Shown: piece by piece, positions 11,201 through 22,969 of the stretch | Layout: every line of letters starts with the position of its first letter | How positions within the stretch are numbered: position 1 is the stretch's first letter | Source of the DNA: Paragordius varius | Taxonomy: Eukaryota > Nematomorpha | DNA: 64,000 nucleotides | Assembly (NCBI GenBank): GCA_964247055.1 | Contig: OZ176056.1 | Coordinates: forward strand, 3,534,001 to 3,598,000 | Reading direction: 5' to 3' | Made by a program: the position numbers and the translations under genes | The notes under the pieces: generated by a model | The model's input: the letters and a program-made list of their open reading frames with translations, nothing else | What the model was told of the DNA's origin: nothing | Databases searched by the model: none

Positions 11201-13818
11201 GTGAAGGCAACATACCACAACTTGAAGATGTGTCAAGATTTTTACATGGTAACCAAGCATATTTTTTAAAAAAATATATTCTGAATAAGATTATAATTTT
11301 TAAACAAAACATAAATAAAATATTTTTCAGATTGTACTGGTTTCACTTTACGTCCAGTTTCTGGGTTACTTTCTAGTCGTGATTTTTTGGCCGGACTGGC
11401 TTTTAGAGTATTTAATTGCACGCAATACATTCGCCATCATTCTGTACCAACATATACACCAGAACCGTAAGATTTAATTTTAAATTTGCAAGCTACAAAT
11501 ATAATGTTTTGAAGTCATTTTTCCATACGTTAAAAAATATATATTGATTTTTTATGTAGCAAGGATTATCAAAGCCTTTTTTATCACGGCATAATTTTAA
11601 TGCTGATTTTTGTTTCATTAAAAAACGGTATGAACAAAATTGTTTCGGATTATTTATTTTTCGATTCTAATTTTATAATTATAAAAATTTAACATATTTT
11701 TTTTACAATGTGCTAATCATCATTTTTTCATTTGGATATTCATTTGTTTTTTTAGATAGTCATTTATTAATCTTACTGTATATATTGCAAAATACTGTAT
11801 ATTACAATGCTAAATTTATTCAATACAAATTGTTGCATAAAAAAAGGTAGCAAATAAGATATAGAAATATAAAAATGGACTCCCTAGTTTGTTCAAAAAA
11901 GCTTGTTTTCGATTCTATGGTTTTAATCCCGATCCTAGTTAAACATTTTAAGCGATCTTCATACAATATAATTTAGAGGATAAAATTCGATATATTTTTA
12001 CAAAACATATATATTTTTTAGAGACGTGTGTCACGAGTTATTGGGACATGTGCCGTTGTTTGCTGACCCCAATTTTGCCCAATTTTCGCAAGAAATTGGA
12101 TTGGCTTCTTTGGGTGTTTCCGATGAATACATTACACGCCTGTCAACTGTAAGTAATTAAATGGCTAATATAAAATTTTTAAATTTATATATTTATATTT
12201 GGAAAATGTATTTTAACGTTGAGTCTAAAATAGTAGACATCTGTATTTCGATATGCTTTAATTATCTAGTGTTATTGGTTTACAGTGGAATTTGGCATAT
12301 GTCGTCAAAACGGTTTAATGAAGGCATATGGAGCGGGAATTTTATCTTCTACAGGAGAATTGCAAGTTATAAATCTTTTTCAATAAAGAATCTACAAAAA
12401 AAAGTCGATTTAAAATCCAATTTTAATTTATAAGCATCGAGCTTTCAAAAAGAAGCTTCTTTTTCAGAGTTTTACTGCGTAATTTAGCCTATTTTTTTGA
12501 TCTACAAATTTTTTTATATTACTTTCTCGTCCTTTAAACCACCAAAGTATTATATATATACTCTTTCCAAACATAATAAGATTTTTTTATATTAGTATGC
12601 CTTGTCTGAGAAACCAGAAATACGCCCCTTCGAGCCAATAAATACAGCTGTTCAGCCATATCCCATAACATCGTATCAACCTGTTTATTATTATACGGAA
12701 AGTTTCCAAGATGCCAAGGAAAAACTTGTGTAATTATTTCCGCAATAATTGAAAATTATTTGGTTTTATTTAAATAAACTCCTATAAATACAAAAATTAT
12801 TATACAAACAATATTTAAAACATAAGGACAAGTTTATTTAGGCAACTATACTTTTCAAAACTTAATTTTATTAAATATGACTTATCTTTTTGGGTTGCAG
12901 AATAACGAATAGAAACATAAATTGGTCCACTCAATTAGACATTCAAAATAGGAATTAAATAGTTTATGTGGATCAAGGTTTAAATAATAGAGAGTTTTTA
13001 CATTTTGTCAGTATAATTTTTCTTTTACAACCATACTTTTCCATTTTTTTAATATAGTGCTTATGCGGCTTCAATACCGAGAGATTTTAGCGTACGCTAC
13101 AATCCCTACACCCAAAACATTGAAATTTTAAACAATACCGATAACCTTAACGCCTTGATAAATGATATAAAATGTAATTTGCAATTATTTTTTAATTTAC
13201 AAGTAATCATCAAGATTGTATAAAAGTTTGTATCCAATCAAATCACTTTTCATCCCTATTGTGTGGTCTTATGAAAATTTTAAGCTTTAGTCCGGTACTA
13301 CAAATAATAAGTCCTAAATTATATTTGGCCTTTTATTATAAGCTTAGTGGTAACATCAATTACATGTATTTACGAGATGTCCTTATTTAAATATACCGAT
13401 TAGCAGCTTGTAATTATATTTAATTGGTGATACCAACAAGACTATATTTCTTAACAATTTGCCATTATAAATAATTCTTGGAACTTGTAATTCAGTATTT
13501 AATATAATATAGAAGGTAATAGGATAGTGGTTCATAGTGTATATATTTCACAATTTTTTCCATCACCACTGTAAAATTTGACCAGGCATGGTTAAAATTT
13601 CATGGCTCAAAAGTCTTAAATTAATCGAAATCGTGCCTTATTGTTATAGTAAAACACATTTCGTTCAATATAAATTTTATCAAAAAATTGCATTAAAAAA
13701 TATAAATAATATGGAAATTGATAGACCAAAGATTTTTTACCATACTTTGTAATCATTGATATTTTTTATTTTAGGGGAATTGCAAACATTACAACATGCC
13801 TTGCCCAATTTGGTGTAA
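5260..13818 (+). CDS. PAH: Phenylalanine-4-hydroxylase (aromatic amino acid hydroxylase), 13 exons
   Basis: Tetrahydrobiopterin- and Fe(II)-dependent enzyme hydroxylating phenylalanine to tyrosine in the cytosol. Exons: 5260-5304, 5609-5686, 6541-7048, 8979-9070, 9189-9256, 10950-11000, 11103-11248, 11331-11466, 12022-12148, 12270-12365, 12596-12729, 13058-13173, 13775-13818. All have GT/AG borders and join in frame to 546 codons plus TAA. An ACT regulatory domain starts at residue 16 ([24 protein letters not shown]). The catalytic domain starts at IPWFP (212-216). Iron ligands are His379 and His384 in CHELLGHVP and Glu424 in FTVEFG, each offset by exactly 94 from human PAH His285, His290 and Glu330. 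Trp420 matches human Trp326, where tryptophan hydroxylases have Phe; KAYGAG and the C-terminal helix also favour PAH. One TPH-like trait is Cys418. The 94 extra residues all lie in the N-terminal part: about 52 Ser/Asn-rich residues (69-120) inside the ACT domain and about 70 (141-210) before IPWFP. Introns carry transposons. Exons 1 and 2 are the least certain joins; the rest are firm. Confidence 0.93.
7140..8790. repeat. Inverted-repeat element, family A, in hydroxylase intron 3
   Basis: A second copy of the family at 1690-2730. The left half contains GGTTTTGGCCTTAACGAGTG and GCTAAATGCTTCATTCC (about 7205-7585). The right half contains the inverted counterparts at about 8590-8720 (GGAGCATTTATCTTTCACC, ATCACTCGTAAGGGCTAAAA). 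The copy is longer than the first because a tandem-repeat foldback element (7948-8262) sits inside it, and an extra GC-richer stretch lies at about 7265-7340. Confidence 0.55.
7948..8262. repeat. Foldback element with tandem-repeat arms
   Basis: The left arm (7955-8030) has three head-to-tail copies of a unit like AATTCAAATTCACCCTTGAAC. The right arm (8175-8250) carries the same unit inverted (GGGTGAATTTGAATTGTTC type). The central 140 bases are AT-rich. The outer ends read roughly TATAACGTTTACA and its inverse. It is non-coding and nested in the family A copy. The same family occurs at 51165-51490 and in part at 52295-52375. Confidence 0.6.
9455..10900. repeat. Short inverted-repeat element (family G) split by another transposon
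   Basis: The left piece (9455-9587) contains ACAGTAAAAATTAAAATTAT and CGGACAAAACG. The right piece (10705-10900) contains the inverse, CGTTTTGTCCTTATAATTTC. An uninterrupted relative in the opposite orientation is at 63255-63505, where the two pieces are continuous. This shows that the element at 9588-10704 jumped into family G. Partial relatives occur at about 5345-5500 and 9295-9450. Confidence 0.5.
9588..10704. mobile_element. CACTG-type non-autonomous DNA transposon (copy 1)
   Basis: The ends are inverted repeats: CACTAGACAACAAATTTT on the left and AAATTTGTTGTCCAGTG on the right, with TGCCATTC next inward. Long subterminal regions are also partly inverted (ATCATTCGAAAGAGCGC at about 9805 against CTTTCGAATGATAT at about 10485). 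No transposase frame is visible. A related copy in the same orientation is at 22970-23995. CACTG ends are typical of the CMC superfamily (CACTA, Chapaev, Mirage). The flanking bases GATT and TATT could be a worn 4-bp target duplication, as Chapaev makes. The superfamily is inference. Confidence 0.55.
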
Positions 13819-13898
13819 TCAGCCGTTTTTAAAACTGCAATTTATAAATATTTATTTATATAATTTATACAATTTACAATTTATATTAGTAAAATATT

Positions 13899-13904
13899 AA
13901 TAAA
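13899..13904 (+). terminator. Poly(A) signal of the hydroxylase gene
   Basis: AATAAA, 80 bases after the TAA stop. The position suits a 3' end, but the hexamer is common in AT-rich DNA. Confidence 0.45.
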
Positions 13905-16460
13905 TATTATTCTTTTTGTAATTATGCATGAGTTGGTATTGCTAAAATATTTAGTAAAATAAGTAACTGAACATCTTCAAAAAATAATTTGATCTATGAC
14001 CCTGTAGCAGCCGCACTTTTGACTCAAAATATCGTCGGGCCATAAGCCCTTTAATTATATTATTGCATTTCAAACATAAGACTGTAAAATTTAAACACAA
14101 TATTACAATTTTTTTAAGTTAGTAGCCAAATAGACTAAATCAGAAAATTTGATTAAGAAATATTAATCTAAAGTTTTATAAGCATATTTTCGCAAATTAT
14201 GGATAGTGAGCCACATATAATATATCGGCGGGCCGCAAGTTGGACACACCTGTCTTATAGCGTATTAATGTTTGTGCCTAAAAAATGGATCTGACTAATT
14301 TATTTAAACGGTTATCTCTTTAAGATCAGGATTCATGCTCTAAAATGCATTCGACAGCATAAAACAATCAAAATTTTTGAGGATACAACTCGAAAAATAT
14401 GAAAAATGGTGTAAAATATAACATAATTCCATTCATTTGGCTCCTACCATTGATCTTGTGCCTTGCTTTTCATATAAGGCCCTAATTTTTGAATTATAAA
14501 AGGGATTATATACCCTCGCTCTCTTAATCCAAAATTAAAAAAATTAAATTATAAAAAATTTAATACATATATTTTTTTAAAAAAGGGCTATGATGCACAT
14601 GATGACCTATAGATATTTCCTACAATAGGGATTATTATGGGGAGATGGGTCTTTGTAAAAAAAAGCGAGTACAAAATTAGTATTAATGCAATATACACTT
14701 CAACTTTCCAGAAACTTTGGCTCATTTAAATTGTAAAATGTAAAAATTTTAAATTATAAATAATGGGGCTGTCGACAACTTTTTTAAATTAACCCCTCAA
14801 TTAAGTTCTAATGTATTTATATTACTTAAAAAAATGTACTGTGACATGTTCCAAAATTATAGATATATTTTGAATCTTATTTTTATTCATTTTTAATAAT
14901 TAAAAGCATGCTTTTATTATATAATATAAGGATTCAAAACCTAGCTCATAAATTATCGCAATTAATTAAAGAATAGGTATTCTTGTAATAATCATCAAAA
15001 TTATGAACAATCAGAGTAAATTTACGGTATTATAGCTTTTCCAAATTGAAAGTTTTTCGAACCAGATCCATTGTTTTTTTGTTCATTTTTATTAGATATA
15101 TCTACCAAAAAATTTTGATAATAATACCGAATATTTTTAGGCTATTTTTAATGCTAACGTATATATATATATACTTTTAAATCCATTTAAGATTGCGGTT
15201 TCTGTTTTTGAACGCTTCTTCAAATTTTGATTTTTTTAAACTTCAACTTCAAAAATCGATATACAGCTTCGAGGATTAATAGTCTAAATTTTTATGTCAA
15301 TTAAAGGTTTAAAAAATAATTATATACATAGACTCTAAGTATATTTAAAAAATGATGCTATTTTGCCATACAATAGTATTGATACCAGCATTTATTTAAG
15401 AAATTTAGGTTTTTTATTTGGTTGGGCCATATGTCTAAATGGCGGCTTATTCAGGAATTTCTCTCTTTGATGTTAGTATATCTAATTTTCTAAAATAATT
15501 AATCAATTTTATATACAAAACAAACACTAAATAACTCACATATGCCTCTTTATCAAGCTAATTTATCATTGATAAGACCTTTTAAATACTAAAATAAAAA
15601 TTATTAAAGTTAAAAATTGCATAAAAATTTTATCATATGATCTTCTATATATTCCATTTTATAAGATCAAGTTACCTAACCAATCTTTTAACAAAGTGTG
15701 TCACATGTCTAATTGTATTTTAACTTGTGTGCATTTTATGAGGTCAAAATGAAATCCCTAAAATATTATTTAAGGTGTTTCCGGAAAAATAAAATTCATT
15801 AAAATAAAATTCTTAACAAAAATTTAACGGTTTTTTAAATGCCTTAATAAATATTGTTTTATATACTTAACTAATTTTTTTAATTTATTAGCTAATAAAA
15901 TTTTTTAATTAACAGATGGGCTGTGGATTCTGATTGTTAATATAAATTAAATCCTTCATTATCCAAAATTATTTAATTATATATATATATCGTAATTAGC
16001 GGCACAATGACCTAATTTAACTGTAAAGACCTTCTGTGAACCACAATGCATATAAAATACCAAATTTTAGCTTTAAAACCACTAAATATAAAGAATTCTT
16101 ATGGATCTGTCAAGAGAAGGTATCTTCAAATCCGGCGGGCTGCTCGAAAAATATAATTGGATTAAAAGCTATTTATTAGATTTCAAACGATAAACTGTTA
16201 AAAAATATACCAGCATGTTGTAAATGCTATTTATTTCACCATCCATTTGTACTAGTTCGTTACCAAAATTTGTAAAAACGTTATTTAGAATTAAATATGT
16301 TTTACAAATATCAAATTTAAAAACGTTGCTTAATTTTTGCAATTTTTCCGCAAACAGTCTTGTTATTACCGGTTTAACTAAAAGGAGACGTCAAAGAAAA
16401 GTATGCAGACGATTGATACATATCCCATTTTATTTATCTGATTTTAAACGAAGTTGGATT
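13905..16460. other. Intergenic, one MITE, no gene
   Basis: No frame or RNA gene was recognised between the hydroxylase and the second mariner, apart from the hAT-type MITE at 14010-14250. The rest is AT-rich single-copy-looking sequence. Confidence 0.4.
14010..14250. mobile_element. hAT-type MITE, family D
   Basis: The right end reads GGCGGGCCGCAAGTTGGACACACCTG; the left end carries GTCGGGCCAT and CAGCCGCAC words that echo it inverted. GC-rich ends of the kind 'GGCCCGC..AGTTGGACACCC' mark old hAT-derived repeats in many animals. Relatives: 25930-26215, 30365-30640, about 34460-34640, 52560-52745, 54760-54995, 57085-57315, and a scrap near 61190-61235. Confidence 0.5.
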
Positions 16461-16464
16461 CTTA

Positions 16465-17345
16465 TTTTTGCAATAATTATGTCAAATATGCCTGAAAAAA
16501 GAACATTTGGAGTAAGCATTGCCATCAGAAGGAAAAGGCTGTTGAAAGTTATCGTTTGCATTGGCAAAACATATACAGAACATGCTCTATCGATCGACAC
16601 ATGAAAAACAGGGTTTCGATACATTAAAAGTTGAGATGTTTTCATGTAAAAAATGTAGGTTTAACAACTTCAATAAGGAAAAGAACAAGAATTAGATGAT
16701 GATTCAACTCCAACTTAACAACAATTGGCCTAAGCATTGTATGTATCACCAAAAGCAATCAAAGGATGGCTACAAGCAATTGAAAAGACCAACAAATACG
16801 CTAAATGGGTAAAATCGGATAGTCACTAATCCTGCTTTAACGTGAAAAATATTATTTTTGCATGTGAGAAATGATATTAAATCCAACAAGAAAATCTTGG
16901 TTTTCTGGTCAATTCTAAATCCCAATCGTTTCTGCAAGAAGACAATGCTCTGCATCTGGTAATACCAGAGCGATAGAGTAATATGAACTTTTGAAACCAG
17001 AAATGAAACCGTTGTTAAACGCTAGTGCCAATAAATGATTAATTTAAACAATTGATTAATCGAAAAACGATGGAATCGGTCTAAGGTAAAGCGATTTTGA
17101 TACGTGACAATTACCCATCTCACAACAGCAAAACCAGTCAAGAAAATAAATCACTATGGGAATTTCTTTGACATACGCTTACGCTATACTCTCCCCACCT
17201 GACATTTGACTAAAACTTCGCATTGATCGGGCATATCCTGGCAGATCAGCACTTAAATAATTTCAAAGACGTTGGAAAGTGGATTCATCAGTTTCTCTGG
17301 CACGGCATTGATATATTACCTCAGAGGTGTGCGAGAATTTAGAAT
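16465..17345 (+). mobile_element. Decayed mariner transposon (copy 2, most complete)
   Basis: Piecewise plus-strand translation gives nearly the whole mariner transposase in order: MSNMPEKRTFG at the start, AIKGWLQAIEKTNKYAKWV (helix-turn-helix region), then TMLCIW and YELLKPEMKPLLNA. AILIRDNYPSHNSKTSQE (catalytic block, DN where active copies have D-N-A-R-P-H) and YSPHLTFD follow, then HILADQHLNNFKDVGKWIHQ and GIDILPQR. Multiple stops and frame changes show it is dead. Copies 1 and 3 share the MSN..PEK start. The family resembles irritans-type mariners by its YELLKP and DNARPH blocks. The ORF-like stretches at 16224-16604, 16430-16645 and 16770-16955 are fragments or antisense shadows of it. 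Confidence 0.85.
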
Positions 17346-17349
17346 AAAA

Positions 17350-18150
17350 ACATAAAATATCCTTTTAAAACTGTATGTTTTTATCAAAAAACCGACAAAA
17401 ATTTAAGACTACACATGCTATAACGTCTCCTAAGAATCTTTAAAAAACTTTTGCATAATGCTGGTCAAATGAGATTTTAAATAAAGATTTTAAATATATT
17501 TCTCAAGTCCCTAATATAAAACGCCTTTGAATTAATTCCTCACAATGGAAATTTCTATTTTAATATATTTTTTAATAAAGTTTAAAATTACCAACACTTT
17601 AAATGAAAATAAATTGCTGTTAAAGTGTGTCAGATGTGTATATATATAAAATGCATTATTTTCGAGACGCCAGATTAAATTTCATATTTTTAGGTATTTT
17701 ATAATTTCCGGACAAACTATGTATATATAAATAAAAAATATATTAATTTATTATATTAATAATAATACAATATTATTAAATTAAACACGCATTTGATATC
17801 AATGGCAATATAAATGTTTGTGTAAAAGACATTTTAACGTACATTTCAAAATAAAGGTAAAACATAATAAATAAAAAATAGGGATCTATTGATTGATTAT
17901 TAATTAATTTAAAAAACAAAAATTTGAATTTTCTAACTCTCAAACCTATTGCGTAAATTAGGTAAAAAAAACTTTAAATAAAAAATATTTGGCTAAAATA
18001 CAAACTAATATATTCATAAACATTGCAAACATTTGTTGTCAAATAGAAATACATTCTTCTAATATAAAGAAAAGATTCTAATAATGTACAAAAGTGACTA
18101 TATTTTCCAAATATAAATAATTCAAATATTTGGGCTGCCATATATCGTTT
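17350..18150. other. Intergenic, nothing recognised
   Basis: AT-rich DNA between the mariner and the 3' end of the CDK inhibitor gene. No gene or repeat was recognised. Confidence 0.4.
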
Positions 18151-18157
18151 GTTTTAT

Positions 18158-20769
18158 TTAAGTAGGCGGAGGAACCGTACAATCCATCATCAAAGAATTC
18201 AATTTGTTTTCAAGTGTTGCTTTTCCAGAACATTCCATAAAATTCTCTAAGGTCTGTTTGCTATTAATAAAGGAGGTTTGGGGTTGACAAAGGTTGTGAA
18301 AGGACATCAGTTTGGCATTTTCTAATGTATGAGGGCGAAACATTGAAGATTTTTTGATTGGAAAGAAATCTATAAGGTGGAAAAAATAGAAAATATTAAT
18401 TATAATTAAATAAAAGTAAGTGTGATTCATATGTCACTTAAAACTAAATTTATAATAAACATAAACTCTAACTCATATATAAGGAGGTTAAAATACTATT
18501 AATCGTTACTAATTATAACTATTGATTAATTCTATTAACACTACATTTAATGGTTCCAACACTACTCCTCAAATTTAAGAGTTAATATATAAAGGAATAA
18601 TTTCGGTAATTAAATATGTATATACACATATAAAATAATAATTAATAATCATAAAATTTTATGATCCATAAAATATTATATATATATACATTAATAAAAA
18701 TTGATTTTACAGGTTTAAAAGGAACAAAGAAAGGTGCGTGTGATGTGAACATAGATATTCCCATATATATAATTATTTTTATAATAAAAAAGGGAGGACA
18801 TTCAAACATTTTATATAAGTCAGAGTCAAATATATAATTATAATGAGAACGTTTGTTAAAAAAATCATTAAAATTAATTACATCGTTTAGGCGCGTATAC
18901 TTGTTTGATGGGAAAATTTGAAAATCGATTTCTGAGAAAATACATTTTCTTCAAACACATAGTGTATAATTATAATTATGTTTAAGGTATTATCAATGAA
19001 AGTAATAAGGGTTTATTGAAGCAAAAAAACCTTATAAAATTAATAGATTAAAGGGTATGTATCCCTTTATAAAAATGTAATTAATTTAGGGCTCTAAAAG
19101 AATATATATATATATATATATATATAATTCCGAAATGCCATTTCTCTGCGTTGGTAAGAATATTTATTATTTTTACTTTTTTAATTGGATATTAACAGGT
19201 AATTAAATTGGAATAGGTGAATGCACACTTGCATGTGAAATATTGTAAGGCTTTGAAAAAATATATTTCGCATTTTTTGCAAAAACAAAAATGGTTTAAA
19301 AGGGTTCACTAAAGTTTTTAATTGTGTGTTAGGGGAGCCTTAAAGAATTATAAGCGCACTGATAATCCAACAAAATGCGAGTTATAACTTATATACTAAT
19401 AAATTTGTTTTGAATATTTTAATAACTGGAAGTATAACGTTAAGAGGTAAATGGCCCTTGTATATATAAACTTAGCAAAACTACAAACATAAATTTGGTA
19501 TATAATGTATGTACTTAAACTAATTTTTTTATCCTGTAAAAAATATATCATAAATATAAAGTTTATGAAAATGCACTAAAAATATGATGAATGATAGTGT
19601 AACTGTTTAGCATAAAAAACACACTCACACACGAGGTGAAAAAATATAACAAAGGATGAGAGTTGAGTTACGATGCAAAGTAGAGTTGGTTATATTGAAC
19701 TTTTTTTTAATATAAAATACATATATATATCTTATCTAGTTTTAACAATAACAATTAAAAATGTCATCAAGTTAAATGGCGCATCAAATATGTGCATAAT
19801 TTTATCTTTAAACAACGTTTTAAGTAATTGTATAATTATTAACATTAATTAGTACTTTTTGTATTTAATGAAAAAAATGAAATTATAAGTGAAAAGAACA
19901 TTCAAATAAAAACCTGTTATTTTGGATTGATAGGTGGTAGTTAAATTAGTTTTGTCAGCATTGATGTCATCACATTTTTCGCATTTCAAATTAAAACAAG
20001 GCATTCCTTCCAAGTGTTCCAATAAATTATCGGGTTTTGGGTCCAAATTTTTTCGATCGACCATAAGTAAATCGTCTGATAATTCAGCACGTGATTGCAA
20101 AGCAGACAATATTCTGCTATCTCCATTTTGAATATTTAAAGGCGTAGCAGGCTTACTTGAAAGTATTTGCGTATCATTATTTATAGAATTTAAATTCAAT
20201 CTGAGTAAAGAATTAAATCTATCAGTGGATTCAGCTATATGAAGAGGTGAGACATTTCTTCGAAAAGTTTTGCGTGGGGATGATGTTACAGTATTCGAAA
20301 TAATATTGTCAAATGTATTACTGTTGTTAATATGTAGGTTCACTCCAAACTTCCGTTTTACACAACGTTGCCATTGATAGGGACCAGGAAGAGGTTGTTC
20401 ACGCCGAAAATCAAAATTCCATTTATCACATTGAACCCTATTGAGTTGTTTAAACCGTAATAAAATCTCCTTTCTAAAATCTATGGAGGCTTTTAACGGA
20501 TTTTTCGGGTTCTGTTCGGTGTATAAATTAACTTTATTCGTAGATATGTTTGACACGTCTAAGGGCACTTCCTTCCCACCACCATGCGGGTTATCAAAAA
20601 GGAGTCGTCTTGCAGTTGAAGGTTTACTCGTGTACATTATGGGCGAAGCGTGATTTTTACCATTTTGTATTCCTAAATTATGGTATGGAGGATTGAATGT
20701 CATTGTATTGGTAGCTTCAGGATTTATCATAAAAAACATGGTTGAATGCTGAATTTTGATTCCATTCAT
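18158..20769 (-). CDS. p21/p27/Dacapo-type cyclin-dependent kinase inhibitor with PIP degron
   Basis: Nuclear inhibitor of cyclin-CDK complexes. Two exons on the minus strand: 20769-19914 and 18369-18158, joined in phase 1 across a 1544-base intron, giving 355 residues. The CDI domain is clear: cyclin-binding RxL-type ARRLLF at 53-58, a helix (FRKEILLRFKQLN, 98-110), CDK-binding KWNFDF at 116-121, and PLPGPYQWQ at 126-134. The exon junction rebuilds QSKITDFFPIKK (281-292), a PCNA-interacting PIP box with the TD and +4 basic residue of a Cdt2 degron, placed C-terminally as in vertebrate p21 (QTSMTDFYHSKRR). SPRK (164-167) and SKPATP (205-210) are possible CDK sites. The chosen ATG is the first in frame after the TTG at 20784. 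The protein is about twice as long as p21 or p27; the extra is mostly a Ser/Asn-rich linker. AATAAA overlaps the region just after the stop. Orthology to a specific member is not resolved. Confidence 0.88.
19102..19127. repeat. (AT)n microsatellite in the CDK inhibitor intron
   Basis: A run of alternating A and T, about 13 units, inside the single intron of the CDK inhibitor gene. Confidence 0.9.
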
Positions 20770-20784
20770 ATGGGCAATAATCAA

Positions 20785-22960
20785 AAAGAGAATACTTATA
20801 TATTATAGGATTATATGGATGATATTTGATCACTGAGCAGATTTTCGATAAAGGATAAATTTGAATTATAGTTTAGTGTACTTGTGCCTTCTTAGCCTAG
20901 ATTAAGTTACAAAATATAGTATAGGATGTAGTTTAATTTAAAACAGATATTGAAATTCAAATTTATGATAATTTTATAAAAATTTTACTATATGTGGATA
21001 CAATACGATCCATATGCATATAAAATAATCGTTATATGTGTACAATGTCTCATCAAAAAACGTTTTTTTTAAAACATAGACTTGAAAAAAAAGGTATATT
21101 TATTTAACCTTTATAATCCTGATTGTCCCTTTTGAGATTATAAAATAAAAATTATAGTAATACAACATAACGTCGTATAAAGTCTTGAAAAAAATCAATA
21201 TCGTTGGAAGTTGGTGTCAGAAAATACAATTTTCTTATCTTGTCCTTGCATCAAATATTAAAAATGACAAATATATAAGAAATTATTTTTTTCATAAAAC
21301 ATTCCCCAAAAAGCCGTTATAATATAAATATAAGTAAGATGTGTGTCCAAAATGAACTTTTAAATCATAAAAGCAAGTATTAATAATAAGGATAATTTCT
21401 GTTGCAAAAAAGGCATGTGCACATCCCTTCAATGTGTTTCTAATATATGTACAACAAAAAACCAAGCACAAATGAAATCAATACAACATGTTTCTCCTAA
21501 ATATAAATATATATTTTATAGCGTCCTTTTTTCCAATGCCCCCTTAAAATAAAAACAAATTATAAACGTAATGAAACAATGTATAAATTAGATGAATAAA
21601 TACCATAGGAAATTGGAATATATTATAGCTTGTGTCGTCCGTCCGTTAAATGATTAAAATTCCACAAATGTAAACTATGTATATATTATTATAGTTTGGG
21701 CCTTTTCCAAAAATATTCAAACGCGTTTTTAGATGATAATTAAAAAAAATGTGATGACGTAGACAACATTTATAAAATAAGATGCTTGAATAAACGCGTT
21801 TTAAAATTTGGGATTTTTGTCCATTTTTTTTTAAAATCGAATTATAATTAGGAATAATTAAAATTTTCTGGTTTCGAATAGTTTTTGACCGACAAAACTT
21901 GGGATTAATTTTCTTTGATTTGTTATTGCTTTAATGATTTATTATTTTGTTTGTTTTATAAATTAGACAAATTTGTAGTAAAAATATATTTGTATAAATA
22001 TAAGTTTTTACAAAAAATATATATGTATAGTAAAAAAAACTATAGAATTTACGTCAAAGTTTTGGAGTAATAATTTTAAGGCAAAAAAAATAAAATAACG
22101 TAAATAAAAACTATGGCTGCGATGTAATAATATGTTAAAAAATAAATATACTAATATCGTAAAAACAGCATGAATGCTTATGCGCATGTGCATAAGTAGA
22201 GTAACTGAAAAAAATTCTTGGAAAACTTTTTTACATTATTTTTAATCATTTTGTTCTCAAATAGAATTTATTTTTTTTATTTCTGTGAGTGTATAATTTT
22301 TGTTAAAAATTTATTGTTTTAAAATTAGGATTATCTGCTATAATTGAATGAATTTAATAAAGTGAATTATTTTTAATTACATGCAAAATCATTATATTTA
22401 AACGACCCTTGTAACTAACTTTGAACTTTCACATGTCTGTCCTGTGACTAGACACTTTTTTAAAAATATTACCTTATTTTTAAAATTAATAACACAATAC
22501 CTCTACCTTGTATAGAAATTTTAATTAATGTGTTAAATATAATTTCAAAATAACGGAAATATAAATTTGCGAAAGGATAATTATGAAAAACAAACAAAAT
22601 GAAATTTCTATCAGGAAGGAAGAACACATTTACCCAATCAACAATAATTGATTTGATTTGAAAAAATAATTAAAATACGTGAGAATATTTTATTATACCT
22701 TTATTCATCATTAATCTTAAGGTATCTTATCAATATTATACCCCCAACATTTTGATTCAAGTAAAAAGGAACGATATACTATGTAATTAACTATCAAGGG
22801 AATTCACATGCACTGAGATTAATTCATCTTTTAAATGATTAAACGGAATAGTGTAAATTGATATTTCAAAATCAAATAATTTTAATTATTAAAAAAGTAA
22901 TCAATTAGTTGTAACGCCCTAGTATATTATCTATCTATGAAGAATTTTAAGAATTTATAC
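20785..22960. other. Intergenic, nothing recognised
   Basis: Upstream flank of the CDK inhibitor gene. TATA-like words lie around 20800-20815 on the gene side. No other gene, RNA or repeated element was recognised. The short open frame at 22008-22193 is low-complexity AT-rich sequence. Confidence 0.4.
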
Positions 22961-22969
22961 ATTTCACTG

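Noticed and set aside
5260-13818. Tryptophan hydroxylase identity
   Set aside because: Trp420 (human PAH Trp326), LLSSRDF, KAYGAG and GELQY favour phenylalanine hydroxylase; only Cys418 and a few residues near YPTHACREY look TPH-like.
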